DNA of 64,000 nucleotides, taken from assembly GCA_026713105.1 (NCBI GenBank), contig JAPOPC010000064.1:1-64000 (forward strand), read 5' to 3'. Origin of the DNA: Acidimicrobiaceae bacterium. GTDB lineage: Bacteria > Actinomycetota > Acidimicrobiia > Acidimicrobiales > Poriferisodalaceae. The translations under genes were made by a program, and so were the position numbers. Shown here in pieces: positions 51,270 through 61,085 of the stretch; position 1 is the first letter of the stretch; each line of letters begins with the position of its first letter. The notes below the pieces were generated by a model, which saw only the letters and a program-made list of their open reading frames with translations, was not told where the DNA came from and ran no database searches.

Positions 51270-53540
51270 ATGAGCATGCTCGGCACCCGCGTGGAACGTA
51301 AGGAAGACCCCGAACTCCTCACCGTCGGCGGCACCTACGTCGATGACATCGAATGCGAGGGGGCACTGGTTGCCGTGTTCGTCCGATCGACGATGGCCCA
51401 CGCAGACATCACGGCCATCCACCTCGACGAGGCGCAAGACATGCCGGGCGTTGTGGGCGTGTTCACAGCGGCCGATCTCGAGCTCAGCGCCGATCCGCCC
51501 CGCATGCCCATGCTCAACCAGCAGATGCTGCGCTCGCCGCTGGCGGCAGACCGGGTGCGATATGTGGGCGATCCCTACGCCGTGGTTGTCGCCGCATCGC
51601 AGACCAAAGCGATCGATGCGGCCGAGCTGGTGTACGCCGACTACGCACCGCTCGATCCCCTGCTGGACACTGCAGAGTCCGCACGCGACAACCGGCTGAT
51701 GTTCCCCGAGGCCGAGACCAACACGGTGTTCGCCATCCCTTCGGGCCTCCAAGACGGCCAGGACCCCTTCGCCGGCTGCGAGGTCATCGTCGAGCTGGCG
51801 TTCGCCAACCCCCGGATGACCGCAGCCCCCATCGAGCCTCGCGCTGCGCTTGCCTCCTGGGACCCAGGCACGCAGCGGCTCACCTATTGGGCCTGCACCC
51901 AGTTCCCGCACCAGACCCGGGACACCCTGTCCGCCTTCTGCGGGCTGGAGCCCAGCCAGGTCCATGTCATCACGCCCGATGTCGGCGGGGGCTTCGGAGC
52001 CAAGAACGCCCAATACGTCGAAGATTTCGTGGTGGCGCGCCTCACCTGCCGCCTCGAACGCCCCGTGCGCTGGGCAGAGACTCGCTCGGAATCCATGACC
52101 GGATTCACCCATGCCCGGGCGATCTCGTACTCGGCACGGCTCGGGGGCACCCGTGACGGCAACGTGACGGCCTACGAGGTGGACGCACTGCAGGACGCCG
52201 GCGCCTACCCGATGATCGGGTCGCTGCTGCCCATGTTCGTGCGCACCATGGCAACGGGCGTGTACGACATTCCGAACGTGGCCGTGTCCACCAATTCAGT
52301 CACCACGAACACTGCGCCGGTGGGCGCGTACCGGGGAGCAGGCCGACCGGAGGCCGCGTTGGCGATCGAGCGCATGATGGACCTGTTCGCGGCCGAGATC
52401 GGGATGGACCCTGGCGAGCTGAGGCGCCGCAACTTCATCCCGCCTGAGGCGTTCCCGTTCAAGACGCCGACCGGCGCCGACATGGACTCCGGCGAATACG
52501 CCAAGGCCCTCGATGCCGTGATGCAAGCTGCGGATTATCCCAGCCTGCGGGCAGAGCAGGAGCGACGCCGCTCAGATGGCTCGTCGAAGCTGCTGGGATT
52601 GGGCTGGAGCGCTTACGTCGAGATCTCGAACCCGATGGGCGCACCGGAATTCGGGAGCATCGAGGTCCGGAACGACGGATCGGCGCTTGTGCTCACTGGC
52701 TCATCGAACCATGGGCAGGGCCATCACACCGCGTACGCCCAGATAGCTGCCGACCTCACCGGCATCGCGTTCGACATGATCGAGGTGCGCCACGGGGACA
52801 CCGACGAGGTCCCCCGCGGCGGCGGCACCGGCGGCTCTCGCTCGCTTCAGACGGGCGGGGTCGCAGTGTTCGAAGCAGCAACCGCAGTGGTCGATCAGGC
52901 CAAGCAAGCCGCTGCAGCGATGCTCGAGGCCGATCCCGCTGACATCGTGCTGGACGTCGACGCAGGCACGTTCGCCGTGGTGGGTACACCCGCACGGTCG
53001 CTCGACTGGGCCCGGGTCGCGGCTCACGTCAACGAGTCCGACGGTCGCGAGTTGCAAGCCGAGTGCGACTTTCAGCCGCCGGCGGCCACTTTCCCCTTCG
53101 GCGTGCAGCTCTCGGTCGTGGAGGTGGACCGCGACACCGGCCAGGTCACGCCGGTGCGCCATGTGACGTGCGACGACGCCGGTGTGATCGTGAACCCGAT
53201 GATCGTCGAAGGACAGGTGCATGGCGGCGTGGCCTCCGGCATCACCCACGCACTCGGCGAAGTGTTCGTCTACGACGACGACGGCAACCCGCTGACCGGC
53301 AACTTTATGGACTACGCCATCGCATCAGCGGCAGAACTGCCGAGCTTCGAACGGATCCCGCTGGAGACCCCGACCGATCGCAACCCGCTGGGCGCCAAGG
53401 GCATCGGCGAGTCAGGCACGATCGGCGCGACGCCGGCAGTGCACAACGCGGTGGTCGATGCGCTGTCGCACCTCGGCATCCGGCATGTCGAGCTCCCCTG
53501 CACGCCCGAGCGCGTGTGGCAACACCTGCAGCACGCATAA
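51270..53540 (+). CDS. Xanthine/CO dehydrogenase-family molybdopterin subunit (CoxL form II-like)
   Basis: A 756-residue large subunit of the molybdenum hydroxylase family. Seen: [36 protein letters not shown], the active-site-loop type AYRGAGR (353-359, form II rather than the AYRCSFR of true CO dehydrogenase), [13 protein letters not shown] and the C-terminal [21 protein letters not shown] with the conserved Glu. No medium (FAD) or small (2Fe-2S) subunit gene is adjacent, so it is an orphan here. Start chosen at ATG 51270 downstream of GGAGG; the upstream open frame runs antisense-like through DUF35. Confidence 0.9.
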   Translation: MSMLGTRVERKEDPELLTVGGTYVDDIECEGALVAVFVRSTMAHADITAIHLDEAQDMPGVVGVFTAADLELSADPPRMPMLNQQMLRSPLAADRVRYVGDPYAVVVAASQTKAIDAAELVYADYAPLDPLLDTAESARDNRLMFPEAETNTVFAIPSGLQDGQDPFAGCEVIVELAFANPRMTAAPIEPRAALASWDPGTQRLTYWACTQFPHQTRDTLSAFCGLEPSQVHVITPDVGGGFGAKNAQYVEDFVVARLTCRLERPVRWAETRSESMTGFTHARAISYSARLGGTRDGNVTAYEVDALQDAGAYPMIGSLLPMFVRTMATGVYDIPNVAVSTNSVTTNTAPVGAYRGAGRPEAALAIERMMDLFAAEIGMDPGELRRRNFIPPEAFPFKTPTGADMDSGEYAKALDAVMQAADYPSLRAEQERRRSDGSSKLLGLGWSAYVEISNPMGAPEFGSIEVRNDGSALVLTGSSNHGQGHHTAYAQIAADLTGIAFDMIEVRHGDTDEVPRGGGTGGSRSLQTGGVAVFEAATAVVDQAKQAAAAMLEADPADIVLDVDAGTFAVVGTPARSLDWARVAAHVNESDGRELQAECDFQPPAATFPFGVQLSVVEVDRDTGQVTPVRHVTCDDAGVIVNPMIVEGQVHGGVASGITHALGEVFVYDDDGNPLTGNFMDYAIASAAELPSFERIPLETPTDRNPLGAKGIGESGTIGATPAVHNAVVDALSHLGIRHVELPCTPERVWQHLQHA

Positions 53541-53553
53541 CAGTTCGCAGCCG

Positions 53554-53576
53554 GAGTCGGCCCAGACGGCCGACTC
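53554..53576. terminator. Bidirectional terminator, CoxL-like / MFS
   Basis: A perfect 9-bp stem GAGTCGGCC/GGCCGACTC with loop CAGAC, in the 34-bp gap between convergent genes and reaching into the MFS stop. Confidence 0.6.
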
Positions 53577-54753
53577 AGACCGGGCCGGTGGTGTCCAGCC
53601 GGCTGGCCAGAACGGCCACGACAGCGAGACCGCCGACCGCGGCGGAGGCGAGGTACGCCGCCGTCGGGCTGACCGCAAACACCGGAAGCCACACGATCGA
53701 ACCGATGGCGTGACCGCTGAACCGAAGCGACAGCGTGAATGAGAGCGCGCCCGCCCGGTTGTCGGGCGCTGCAATGGAAGCAAGCGACTGGAAGCTGACC
53801 ACGGTGGCCTGGGTGGCTGCGCCCGCGACGAACCAGACACATGCAAGCAGCCACGTCGACTGTGCCACGGGCAGCAGGGCCACTAGTGCGGAACAAGTGA
53901 CGATGGCGATCGTGGCTGCCCGCCGCCCTCCCAAGCGGTCCAGCACGATGCCCCACAACGGCGCCGCTGCCATGCCGGCGACACCCCCCGCAAACAGCAG
54001 CACCCCCACCTGCGAACCCGTCAGCCCGATCACGTCCCGGCCGCTCAGCGCCACCAGGATCCTTGCGCCGACCGGGCCCAGTGCGGCCAACATCGCAGTC
54101 GCGGCGACAAGCAACGTCGAGCGGCGCATCAGCGTGCGCAGCTGAGGCGGCGAGATGGGTGTGCTGGACGTGGCCGGCTCATCGGGAGTCGACGCCTTCG
54201 GCAGCAGCAGTGCGATGAGTGCGCCGACGGCGGCCGTCGCGACGTACGCAAGGCGCCAGTTGGTGTCTGCGCCGATCCCGCCCAGCATCGGCGCAGACAG
54301 CTGACCGAGGGCCTGGAACGCCGCGTAGCGACCCACGACGCGCCCGACGCGACCCGTGGGCGCCGTTTCGGTCAGGATCGCCAGCAGCAGCGGCGTGATG
54401 AACGCGTTCATCGAACCTTGCGCCACGCGAGCGACGAGAAACCACACGTAGGTCGGCGCGATGGCGCATCCCAGGGTCGCCACTGCATAGAGCGCGACGG
54501 CAGGGCGCAATACCCGGGCGCGGCCCCAGCGGTCGGCGATCGTGCCCGACACCAGCAAGAGCCCGGCGAACGGCACCAGGTAGCACCAAAGAGCCCAGCC
54601 GATCTGGCCGGTGGTGACCGAGAACGTCGAGCGCAGCTCGGGGATCATCGGCAGCATCACGAACGTGCCGAGCGGTCCCATCATTCCGCCGAAATAGAGC
54701 AGCACGCGGCGCCACTCGCCGGTCGTGCCCCGTCCCTCCATAAGCCCCCGCAC
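53575..54753 (-). CDS. MFS transporter
   Basis: A 392-residue 12-helix major facilitator, drug/sugar-exporter-like: [24 protein letters not shown] in the first helix, and the loop 2-3 signature [18 protein letters not shown]. The second half contains [18 protein letters not shown]. The start may be the internal ATG at 54741. It converges with the CoxL-like gene and is divergent from CaiB/BaiF fusion 4. Substrate not inferable. Confidence 0.88.
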   Translation of the reverse strand: MRGLMEGRGTTGEWRRVLLYFGGMMGPLGTFVMLPMIPELRSTFSVTTGQIGWALWCYLVPFAGLLLVSGTIADRWGRARVLRPAVALYAVATLGCAIAPTYVWFLVARVAQGSMNAFITPLLLAILTETAPTGRVGRVVGRYAAFQALGQLSAPMLGGIGADTNWRLAYVATAAVGALIALLLPKASTPDEPATSSTPISPPQLRTLMRRSTLLVAATAMLAALGPVGARILVALSGRDVIGLTGSQVGVLLFAGGVAGMAAAPLWGIVLDRLGGRRAATIAIVTCSALVALLPVAQSTWLLACVWFVAGAATQATVVSFQSLASIAAPDNRAGALSFTLSLRFSGHAIGSIVWLPVFAVSPTAAYLASAAVGGLAVVAVLASRLDTTGPV

Positions 54754-54951
54754 GCTAGTTCCGCGCCGCTGAATGGGCCGCTCTGGCCTGATTGTCGGGG
54801 ATGGCGTGCTGGCGCAGCGGCCGCGTGGACCTCGCGCTTAGCATCGCCTGCACGGCATGCCGGCGGGGCCCGCCTGCTCACGGGGGGAGAGCGAGCGACC
54901 CCGCCGGGTGCACGACACAGCACGATCTGGCCGAGCGCGCGGGGGTGAGGC

Positions 54952-57351
54952 ATGACGGCAGAAACGTCGGTGCCCTCTGGTCAGTCCACGCCCGCACACC
55001 CCAATGCCGGACTGGCTCATGTGCGAGTCCTGGAGCTTTCCGGAAGCGTGGGAGTTGCCTGGGCAGCGAAGCTCTTCGCCGATCTGGGCGCCGATGTCAT
55101 TCGCGTCGAGGACGGGCGCGATGTGGTCCGATCGCGGCCCCACGATGTCCATCGTTGGCTGAACTCCAACAAGCGCTCCGTCTGGTCACTGAACGATGAG
55201 CTGATCGGCGACGCCGATCTGGTGATACACGATCGCCGCGATATGGCCGATCTGACGCAGCAGAACAGCCGGCTCGTCGTGCTGGCCATCACCCCGTTCG
55301 GGCTCAGCGGGCCCTACGCGCACTACGAGGCCGCTGAGATCAACGTCATCCACGGGTCCAGTTGGGGGAACCTGTCCCCGGGGGGTGCCACCGATCCAGA
55401 CCTGCCGCCGCTGAAGGCGCCAGGCCATCACGCCAACATCAACGTGGCCACAGTCGCCGCGATCGCGGCCCTCGCGGCAACCGAACGAGCCGCCGTGAGC
55501 GGCCAGGGCGAGCACATCGATTTCGCGGCCGTCGCGGCGTCGGCCAAGATCACCGAAGTCGCTCCTGCCGCAGTCTCGTTCCTGGGCGTGGAGGCCTCCC
55601 GGCTCGGCACGCGCACGGTGGTGCCGTGGCGAATCTTCCAATGCACTGACGGGCTGCTTCAGCTCATCTGCCCCGAGCAGTCACAGTGGGAGTCTTTCGT
55701 TGAGCTCATGGACTCCCCCGAGTGGGCATCACTCGAAGTGTTCGCCACCGGACCTGATCGCACCCAGAACTCTGATGTCATCAACGTGTACTTGGAGGAG
55801 TGGTTCGCTGACCAGCGCGCCGACGACATCTACCACGACGCTCAGGCCGCTCGTATCGCCGTGACGCCGGTGAACACGATGGCACAGCTCGAAGCCGACG
55901 AGCACTTCGCCGAGCGCGGTTTTTTCGCCACAACGCCTGATGGGCTGAAGCTGCCGGGACCGGGGTTCCAGATCGATCAGCCGTGGTGGAATCTCGCTGC
56001 AGAGGCACCCGACGCGGGTGCCCACGAAGGCGAAAGCTGGCGGCACAGAACCGCCGGGGCCGAACGTGCCGAATCCCCCGCGGGAACCAACAGCACCGCT
56101 GCGGCAGCTCCGGGGCGCCGCCCGCTGGAGGGGGTGCGGGTCTGCGATTTCACCTGGATCTGGGCCGGTCCGTTCTGCACCCAGATCTTGGCCCACCTTG
56201 GGGCTGACGTCGTCAAGCTCGAGTCCCCCGACCACTTGTGCATGTTCCGGCGGCTGCCGCTGAGTCCGCCTGACAGCCCGGCGACACACGACACCTCCGG
56301 CCTGTTTCAGCTCTACAACTCCGACAAGCGCAGCGTCGGCATCGACTTGTCCCACGCCGATGCCGCAGAGGTTGTCGCACGCCTCGTCGCCGTCAGCGAC
56401 GTAGTGGTCGACAATTTCGGCGTCGGTGTCATGGAGCGGCTCGGCTTCGGCGTAGAGCAATTGCGTGCCATCAACCCAGACGTCGTCATCGCCACGCTGT
56501 CGGGCTATGGCAGCACCGGCCCCAATGCGGACTATGTGGCGTACGGACCTGCTGGCGGAGCGTTCGCCGGCCTGTATGCCTCCAACGGATACGAGGACGG
56601 CCCGGCGTTCGAGACCGGCGTGGCCATCGGTGATCCGTGCACCGGGATCACCGCCGCATGGGCGGTGGTGGCATCGCTCGCCGCTCGCCGTCGCAACGGC
56701 GTCGCCGCCACGATCGACGTCGCCATGGCGGAAGCCGTCGCCGCCACAGTCGGCGAAGGCTGGATGCAGTACCTCGCGGACGGCCGATCGCCCGCACCCA
56801 TCGGCAACCATGATCCGATCTGGTCGCCTCACAACTGCTACCGGGCCCGAGGCGACGATCAATGGGTCACGATCGCGTGCACCGACGAGCCCATGTGGCA
56901 TTCGCTGTGCGCAGTCGTGGACGCCGGGCTTGCCCAGCGGCCGGAATTCGCCAACGCTGCTGATCGCAAGCGGAACGAGGCCGAGCTCGACGCCGCGATC
57001 TCGGCGTGGACCCAGACACGAGATCGCTGGCAGATCACCGACGAGCTGCAGGCCGCCGGCGTGAACGCCTTTCCATCGGTGACGTCGCATGAGGTGTGGA
57101 CTGGCGACGCCCACTTCGAGGCCATCGGCATGCTCGAACGGCCTCACCACCCGCTCACCGGGGACCGGGTGGTGCCCGGCATCCCATGGCGATTGAGGGA
57201 CGGACCCAACGGACTGCGACGCCCTGCACCGCTGCTCGGTGAGCACACCGTCGAGGTTCTGACCGAGGTGTTGGGTTTCGCGCCTGACGCGGTGCACGAG
57301 CTGATTGCCCGTGGAGCAGTTCGGGTGCCCGCCACGGCGCAGGCCGATTGA
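54952..57351 (+). CDS. Two-domain CaiB/BaiF CoA-transferase family protein (fusion 4)
   Basis: A 799-residue tandem CaiB/BaiF protein, more diverged than fusions 1-3. Unit 1 starts LAHVRVLELSGSVGVAWAAKLFADLGADVIRVEDG; unit 2 begins near residue 390 (EGVRVCDFTWIWAGPFCTQILAHLGADVVKLE). The catalytic Asp is D561 in VAIGDPCTG in the C-terminal unit; the N-terminal equivalent is His (GHHANIN, H159-H160). ATG with GGGGGTGAGG upstream. Followed by a carboxylesterase gene. Confidence 0.87.
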   Translation: MTAETSVPSGQSTPAHPNAGLAHVRVLELSGSVGVAWAAKLFADLGADVIRVEDGRDVVRSRPHDVHRWLNSNKRSVWSLNDELIGDADLVIHDRRDMADLTQQNSRLVVLAITPFGLSGPYAHYEAAEINVIHGSSWGNLSPGGATDPDLPPLKAPGHHANINVATVAAIAALAATERAAVSGQGEHIDFAAVAASAKITEVAPAAVSFLGVEASRLGTRTVVPWRIFQCTDGLLQLICPEQSQWESFVELMDSPEWASLEVFATGPDRTQNSDVINVYLEEWFADQRADDIYHDAQAARIAVTPVNTMAQLEADEHFAERGFFATTPDGLKLPGPGFQIDQPWWNLAAEAPDAGAHEGESWRHRTAGAERAESPAGTNSTAAAAPGRRPLEGVRVCDFTWIWAGPFCTQILAHLGADVVKLESPDHLCMFRRLPLSPPDSPATHDTSGLFQLYNSDKRSVGIDLSHADAAEVVARLVAVSDVVVDNFGVGVMERLGFGVEQLRAINPDVVIATLSGYGSTGPNADYVAYGPAGGAFAGLYASNGYEDGPAFETGVAIGDPCTGITAAWAVVASLAARRRNGVAATIDVAMAEAVAATVGEGWMQYLADGRSPAPIGNHDPIWSPHNCYRARGDDQWVTIACTDEPMWHSLCAVVDAGLAQRPEFANAADRKRNEAELDAAISAWTQTRDRWQITDELQAAGVNAFPSVTSHEVWTGDAHFEAIGMLERPHHPLTGDRVVPGIPWRLRDGPNGLRRPAPLLGEHTVEVLTEVLGFAPDAVHELIARGAVRVPATAQAD

Positions 57352-57465
57352 GCGCGCGCGCATAGTGTGAGCCACGAGTTCGGGGGATCTTCGCCGCCGC
57401 CTTGGCGTGGAGGATCATCGGAATAGCTGTGCGGGGACGGCCCTGCACGCAGAGAAGGGGCAGGC

Positions 57466-58998
57466 ATGGCTGTAGAAGTGACGATCAGTTCAGGGCGTCT
57501 GGCTGGCGTCGACGACCAAGGCGTTCACGCCTACAAGGGCATTCCCTATGCGGCGCCGCCAGTGGGCGACTTGCGGTGGCGGCCACCAGTGGCCCCGGCC
57601 AGCTGGGACGGCGTCCGAAACGCCTCGTCCTACGGCCCTGTGGCGCTGCAGCAGCCCATGCCCGGCATTTTCGGCGAGCTGGGCACCCCACCGAACCCCG
57701 CTGGCGATGACTGCCTGCGGCTGAATGTGTGGACGCCGGACCCCGGCGCCGGTGGCATGCCGGTACTGGTGTGGATCCACGGCGGCGCTTTCTACGCCGG
57801 CAGCGGCGTCGACGACGTCTACAACGGCGCGGCGTTCGCCCGTGACGGCGTGGTGTGCGTGACGATCAACTACCGGCTGGGGGTGCAGGGGTACATGAAC
57901 CTCGCGAGCCACTTCGGCCACCTGCCCGCCTCGGGCAACATCGGCATGCTCGACCAGGTCGCGGCTCTGCAGTGGGTCCAGGAGAACATTGCAGCATTCG
58001 GCGGCGATCCATCGAAGGTAACGATCGCCGGCGAATCGGCGGGCGGCATGAGCTGCGGAACGCTGATGGCAATGCCGGCGGCGAAGGGGCTGTTCCAGGG
58101 TGCTATTCCCCAAAGCGGCGCTGCCCACAACGGTCTGAGCGCCGACACGGCGTCACTCATCAGCGGCTACGTGCTCGACGCCGTCGGAGTCAAGCCCGGC
58201 GACACCGACGCATTGGCCGCGGTCAGCAACGACGCCCTGCTGGCCGCACAGATCGACGTCGTCGACGATCTCGGCGCCACCCGCAACCCGGAGAAGTACC
58301 GCGAAGCGGCAGCGTCGGCGATGGCCTTCCAGCCGACGTACTTCACCGAGGAACTGCCTCAGCGCCCGATCGACGCCATCGCCGCGGGCGCAGCGTCGGA
58401 TGTGCGGGTGTTGATCGGCTCCACGATGGAAGAGGCACAGATCTTCGTGGTCGACCTCAAGGAGATGTTCAACGAGGAACTCGTACGCGCCAGCGTCGGG
58501 GCCGTGTTCGGCATGGTCGGCAAGGATGGCGATGCCGCCCTCGGGGTATACAGCGGAAACCGGCCCGAGGCCGCACCGCACGAGCTCGCTGCGGCGGTGG
58601 AGACCGACCGGATGTTCACCGTCCCGGCCGTCCGCCTTGCCGATGCGCAGGCTGCACACAACCCGGACCTGTGGATGTACCGGTTCGACTGGCGCACACC
58701 GCAGGGCGACGGGGAGTGGGGCGCCCACCACTTCCTTGAGGTGCCGTTCATGTTCGATCAGATCGACAACGACATGGCACGTGGCTTCGTCGGCGACGAC
58801 CCCCCGCTCGACTTGGTTGCCAACACCCATGAGGCGTGGGTTCGGTTCGTCACTGACGGAGATCCGAATCACACCGGGCTTCCGGACTGGCCGCGTTGGA
58901 CCACCCAATCACGCCCGACCATGCTGCTCGACACCGAGTGCCGGGTGGCAAACCGCCCGGCCGACGACGAGATCAGCCTCTGGGACGGCGTCATTTAG
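57466..58998 (+). CDS. Type-B carboxylesterase
   Basis: A 510-residue alpha/beta hydrolase of the cholinesterase-like family. Seen are VHAYKGIPYAAPPVGDLRW near the N-terminus, the oxyanion motif WIHGGAFYAGSG, the nucleophile elbow GESAGGMS with S191, and a catalytic His probably in WGAHHFLEVPFMF. No signal peptide, so cytoplasmic. It lies 114 bp after CaiB/BaiF fusion 4 and is followed by a strong hairpin. Could open lactone or ester products of the local oxygenases, which is inference. Confidence 0.92.
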   Translation: MAVEVTISSGRLAGVDDQGVHAYKGIPYAAPPVGDLRWRPPVAPASWDGVRNASSYGPVALQQPMPGIFGELGTPPNPAGDDCLRLNVWTPDPGAGGMPVLVWIHGGAFYAGSGVDDVYNGAAFARDGVVCVTINYRLGVQGYMNLASHFGHLPASGNIGMLDQVAALQWVQENIAAFGGDPSKVTIAGESAGGMSCGTLMAMPAAKGLFQGAIPQSGAAHNGLSADTASLISGYVLDAVGVKPGDTDALAAVSNDALLAAQIDVVDDLGATRNPEKYREAAASAMAFQPTYFTEELPQRPIDAIAAGAASDVRVLIGSTMEEAQIFVVDLKEMFNEELVRASVGAVFGMVGKDGDAALGVYSGNRPEAAPHELAAAVETDRMFTVPAVRLADAQAAHNPDLWMYRFDWRTPQGDGEWGAHHFLEVPFMFDQIDNDMARGFVGDDPPLDLVANTHEAWVRFVTDGDPNHTGLPDWPRWTTQSRPTMLLDTECRVANRPADDEISLWDGVI

Positions 58999-59065
58999 CA
59001 GTCTGCACACCGAAGCGCTGGCCGGTGGCTGGCCGCTGAGCGCAGTTACACCCGTAGAGTTCAAC

Positions 59066-59091
59066 GCTGCCGGGTCCTTGCACCCGGCAGC
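59066..59091 (+). terminator. Strong hairpin between carboxylesterase and typA
   Basis: A perfect 10-bp stem GCTGCCGGGT/ACCCGGCAGC with 6-nt loop CCTTGC, 68 bp after the esterase stop. It should separate its transcript from typA. Confidence 0.6.
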
Positions 59092-59210
59092 CATCACGAC
59101 GTCTGGGTGCATTGAGAACCTGCGCAGCGCTCGGCGTCATCGGCTGCACTCACCGGTGGTGAGCCTGCACGCCGATCCTGCGCCGGAACCCCTCTCCCGT
59201 GAGGCTTGCC

Positions 59211-61085
59211 ATGTCTGCAACCGAGCATCTTGTTGCGCGCGCAGACCTGCGCAATGTGGCGATCATCGCCCACGTCGATCACGGCAAGACCACCTTGGTC
59301 GACGCCATGCTGTGGCAGTCGGGCGCCTTTCGCTCCAATGAGACGGTCGCGGAACGGGTCATGGACTCCATGGATCTCGAACGCGAGAAGGGCATCACGA
59401 TCTTGGCCAAGAACACCGCCGTCCGGTATACCGACGACGCCGGCACGGAAACCAAGATCAACATTCTCGACACGCCCGGCCACGCGGACTTCGGCGGTGA
59501 AGTCGAGCGCGCCCTCACGATGGTGGACGGGGTCCTGCTGCTGGTCGACTCCAGCGAGGGTCCATTGCCCCAGACACGCTTCGTCCTGCGCAAGGCATTG
59601 GAACTGCAGCTGCCCGTCGTGCTCGTGGTCAACAAGATCGACCGGCCCGACTCCCGCGTCAGCGAAGTGGTCGACGAGGTCTACGAGCTGTTCATGGACC
59701 TCGACGCCACCGACGACCAGATCGACTTCCCCATCGTCTACACCGATGCTCGGCGCGGCACGGCCTCGTTGCAGCCCGAGTTGCCCGCCACCGATCTGCG
59801 TCCGATGTTCGACACGCTGCTCGCCACCGTCCCGGCCCCACGTCACGATCCCGAGCACCCGCTGCAGGCGTGGGTCACCAATCTCGACTCGAGTCCGTAC
59901 GTGGGACGCATTGCGCTGTGTCGTGTGATGCACGGCACCATCAAGCGCGGCCAGACCGTGTCGTGGTGCCGAACCGACGGAACCGTCTCGGCCGCCAAGA
60001 TCAACGAGCTCTACGTGACCGAGAGCCTCGAGCCCGTCGACGCCAACGAGGCCAGCGCCGGCGAGATCATCGCTATCTCGGGCATACCGGACATCACGAT
60101 CGGCGAGACGCTCACCGACCTGGAGCGTCCGGCACCACTGCCGCTCATCAGGGTGGACGAGCCGAGCCTGTCGATCACGATCGGCATCAACACCTCGCCG
60201 ATGTCAGGTCGGGAAGGCGACAAGCTCACCGCTCGCCTTATCAAGAATCGTCTCGACGCCGAGCTCATCGGCAATGTCTCGATCCGGGTCCACGAAGCCG
60301 ACCGTCCCGACACCTGGCAGGTCCAGGGTCGGGGCGAGCTGCAGCTGGCGGTGCTGGTGGAGATCATGCGGCGCGAGGGATTCGAGCTGACAATCGGCAA
60401 GCCCGAGGTGATCAGCCGCACCGTCGACGGCCAGCTCTGCGAGCCGACCGAGCGCGTCACGATCGACGTGCCCGAAGAATTCGTCGGCGCTGTCACCCAG
60501 ATGCTGGGCGAGCGCAAGGCGACCATGCTGAACATGTCGAATCACGGCACCGGCTGGGTACGGCTCGACTACGTCGTGGCGACACGCGGCCTCATCGGAT
60601 TCCGCACCGAATTCCTGACCGAAACGCGGGGCAACGGACTCATGAACAGCGTGTTCGAGGGCTACACGCCGTGGCTGGGCGAGGTGCGCACCCGCAACTC
60701 GGGCTCGATCGTCGCGGATCGCTCGGGTGCCGTCACCGGGTACGCGATCGCCGCCCTCCAAGAGCGGGCATCGCTGTTCGTCGCTCCGGGCGACGAGGTC
60801 TACGAGGGCATGGTGATCGGCGAGAACCCACGGCCCGAAGACATGGACGTCAACATCTGCCGCAAGAAGAAGCAGACCAACGTGCGGGCAGCCGCGTCAG
60901 ACGACACCGTCCGGCTGACGCCGCCCCGAGTCCTGTCGCTCGAGCAAGCGCTGGAGTTCATCGCTGATGACGAGTGCGTTGAGGTGACCCCGAACGCGGT
61001 GCGCATTCGCAAGACGGTGTTCGACGCCACCGCCCGCGGCCGAGCCCGCAAGCGCCTCCAGCGGACCAACGCCGCCGAGGGCTAG
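59211..61085 (+). CDS. typA: Translational GTPase TypA/BipA
   Basis: A 624-residue ribosome-associated GTPase of the EF-G family involved in ribosome assembly and stress response. G1 is AHVDHGKTT, the switch region includes REKGITILAKN, G3 is DTPGHADFGGEV and G4 is NKIDRP. EF-G-like domains III and V and the BipA C-terminal domain follow (GYAIAALQERASLFVAPGDEVYEGM, NICRKKKQTNVRAA). The ATG at 59211 with GAGG upstream is preferred over 59199. Its TAG stop shares the palindrome CTAG with the convergent LLM gene's stop. Confidence 0.97.
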   Translation: MSATEHLVARADLRNVAIIAHVDHGKTTLVDAMLWQSGAFRSNETVAERVMDSMDLEREKGITILAKNTAVRYTDDAGTETKINILDTPGHADFGGEVERALTMVDGVLLLVDSSEGPLPQTRFVLRKALELQLPVVLVVNKIDRPDSRVSEVVDEVYELFMDLDATDDQIDFPIVYTDARRGTASLQPELPATDLRPMFDTLLATVPAPRHDPEHPLQAWVTNLDSSPYVGRIALCRVMHGTIKRGQTVSWCRTDGTVSAAKINELYVTESLEPVDANEASAGEIIAISGIPDITIGETLTDLERPAPLPLIRVDEPSLSITIGINTSPMSGREGDKLTARLIKNRLDAELIGNVSIRVHEADRPDTWQVQGRGELQLAVLVEIMRREGFELTIGKPEVISRTVDGQLCEPTERVTIDVPEEFVGAVTQMLGERKATMLNMSNHGTGWVRLDYVVATRGLIGFRTEFLTETRGNGLMNSVFEGYTPWLGEVRTRNSGSIVADRSGAVTGYAIAALQERASLFVAPGDEVYEGMVIGENPRPEDMDVNICRKKKQTNVRAAASDDTVRLTPPRVLSLEQALEFIADDECVEVTPNAVRIRKTVFDATARGRARKRLQRTNAAEG

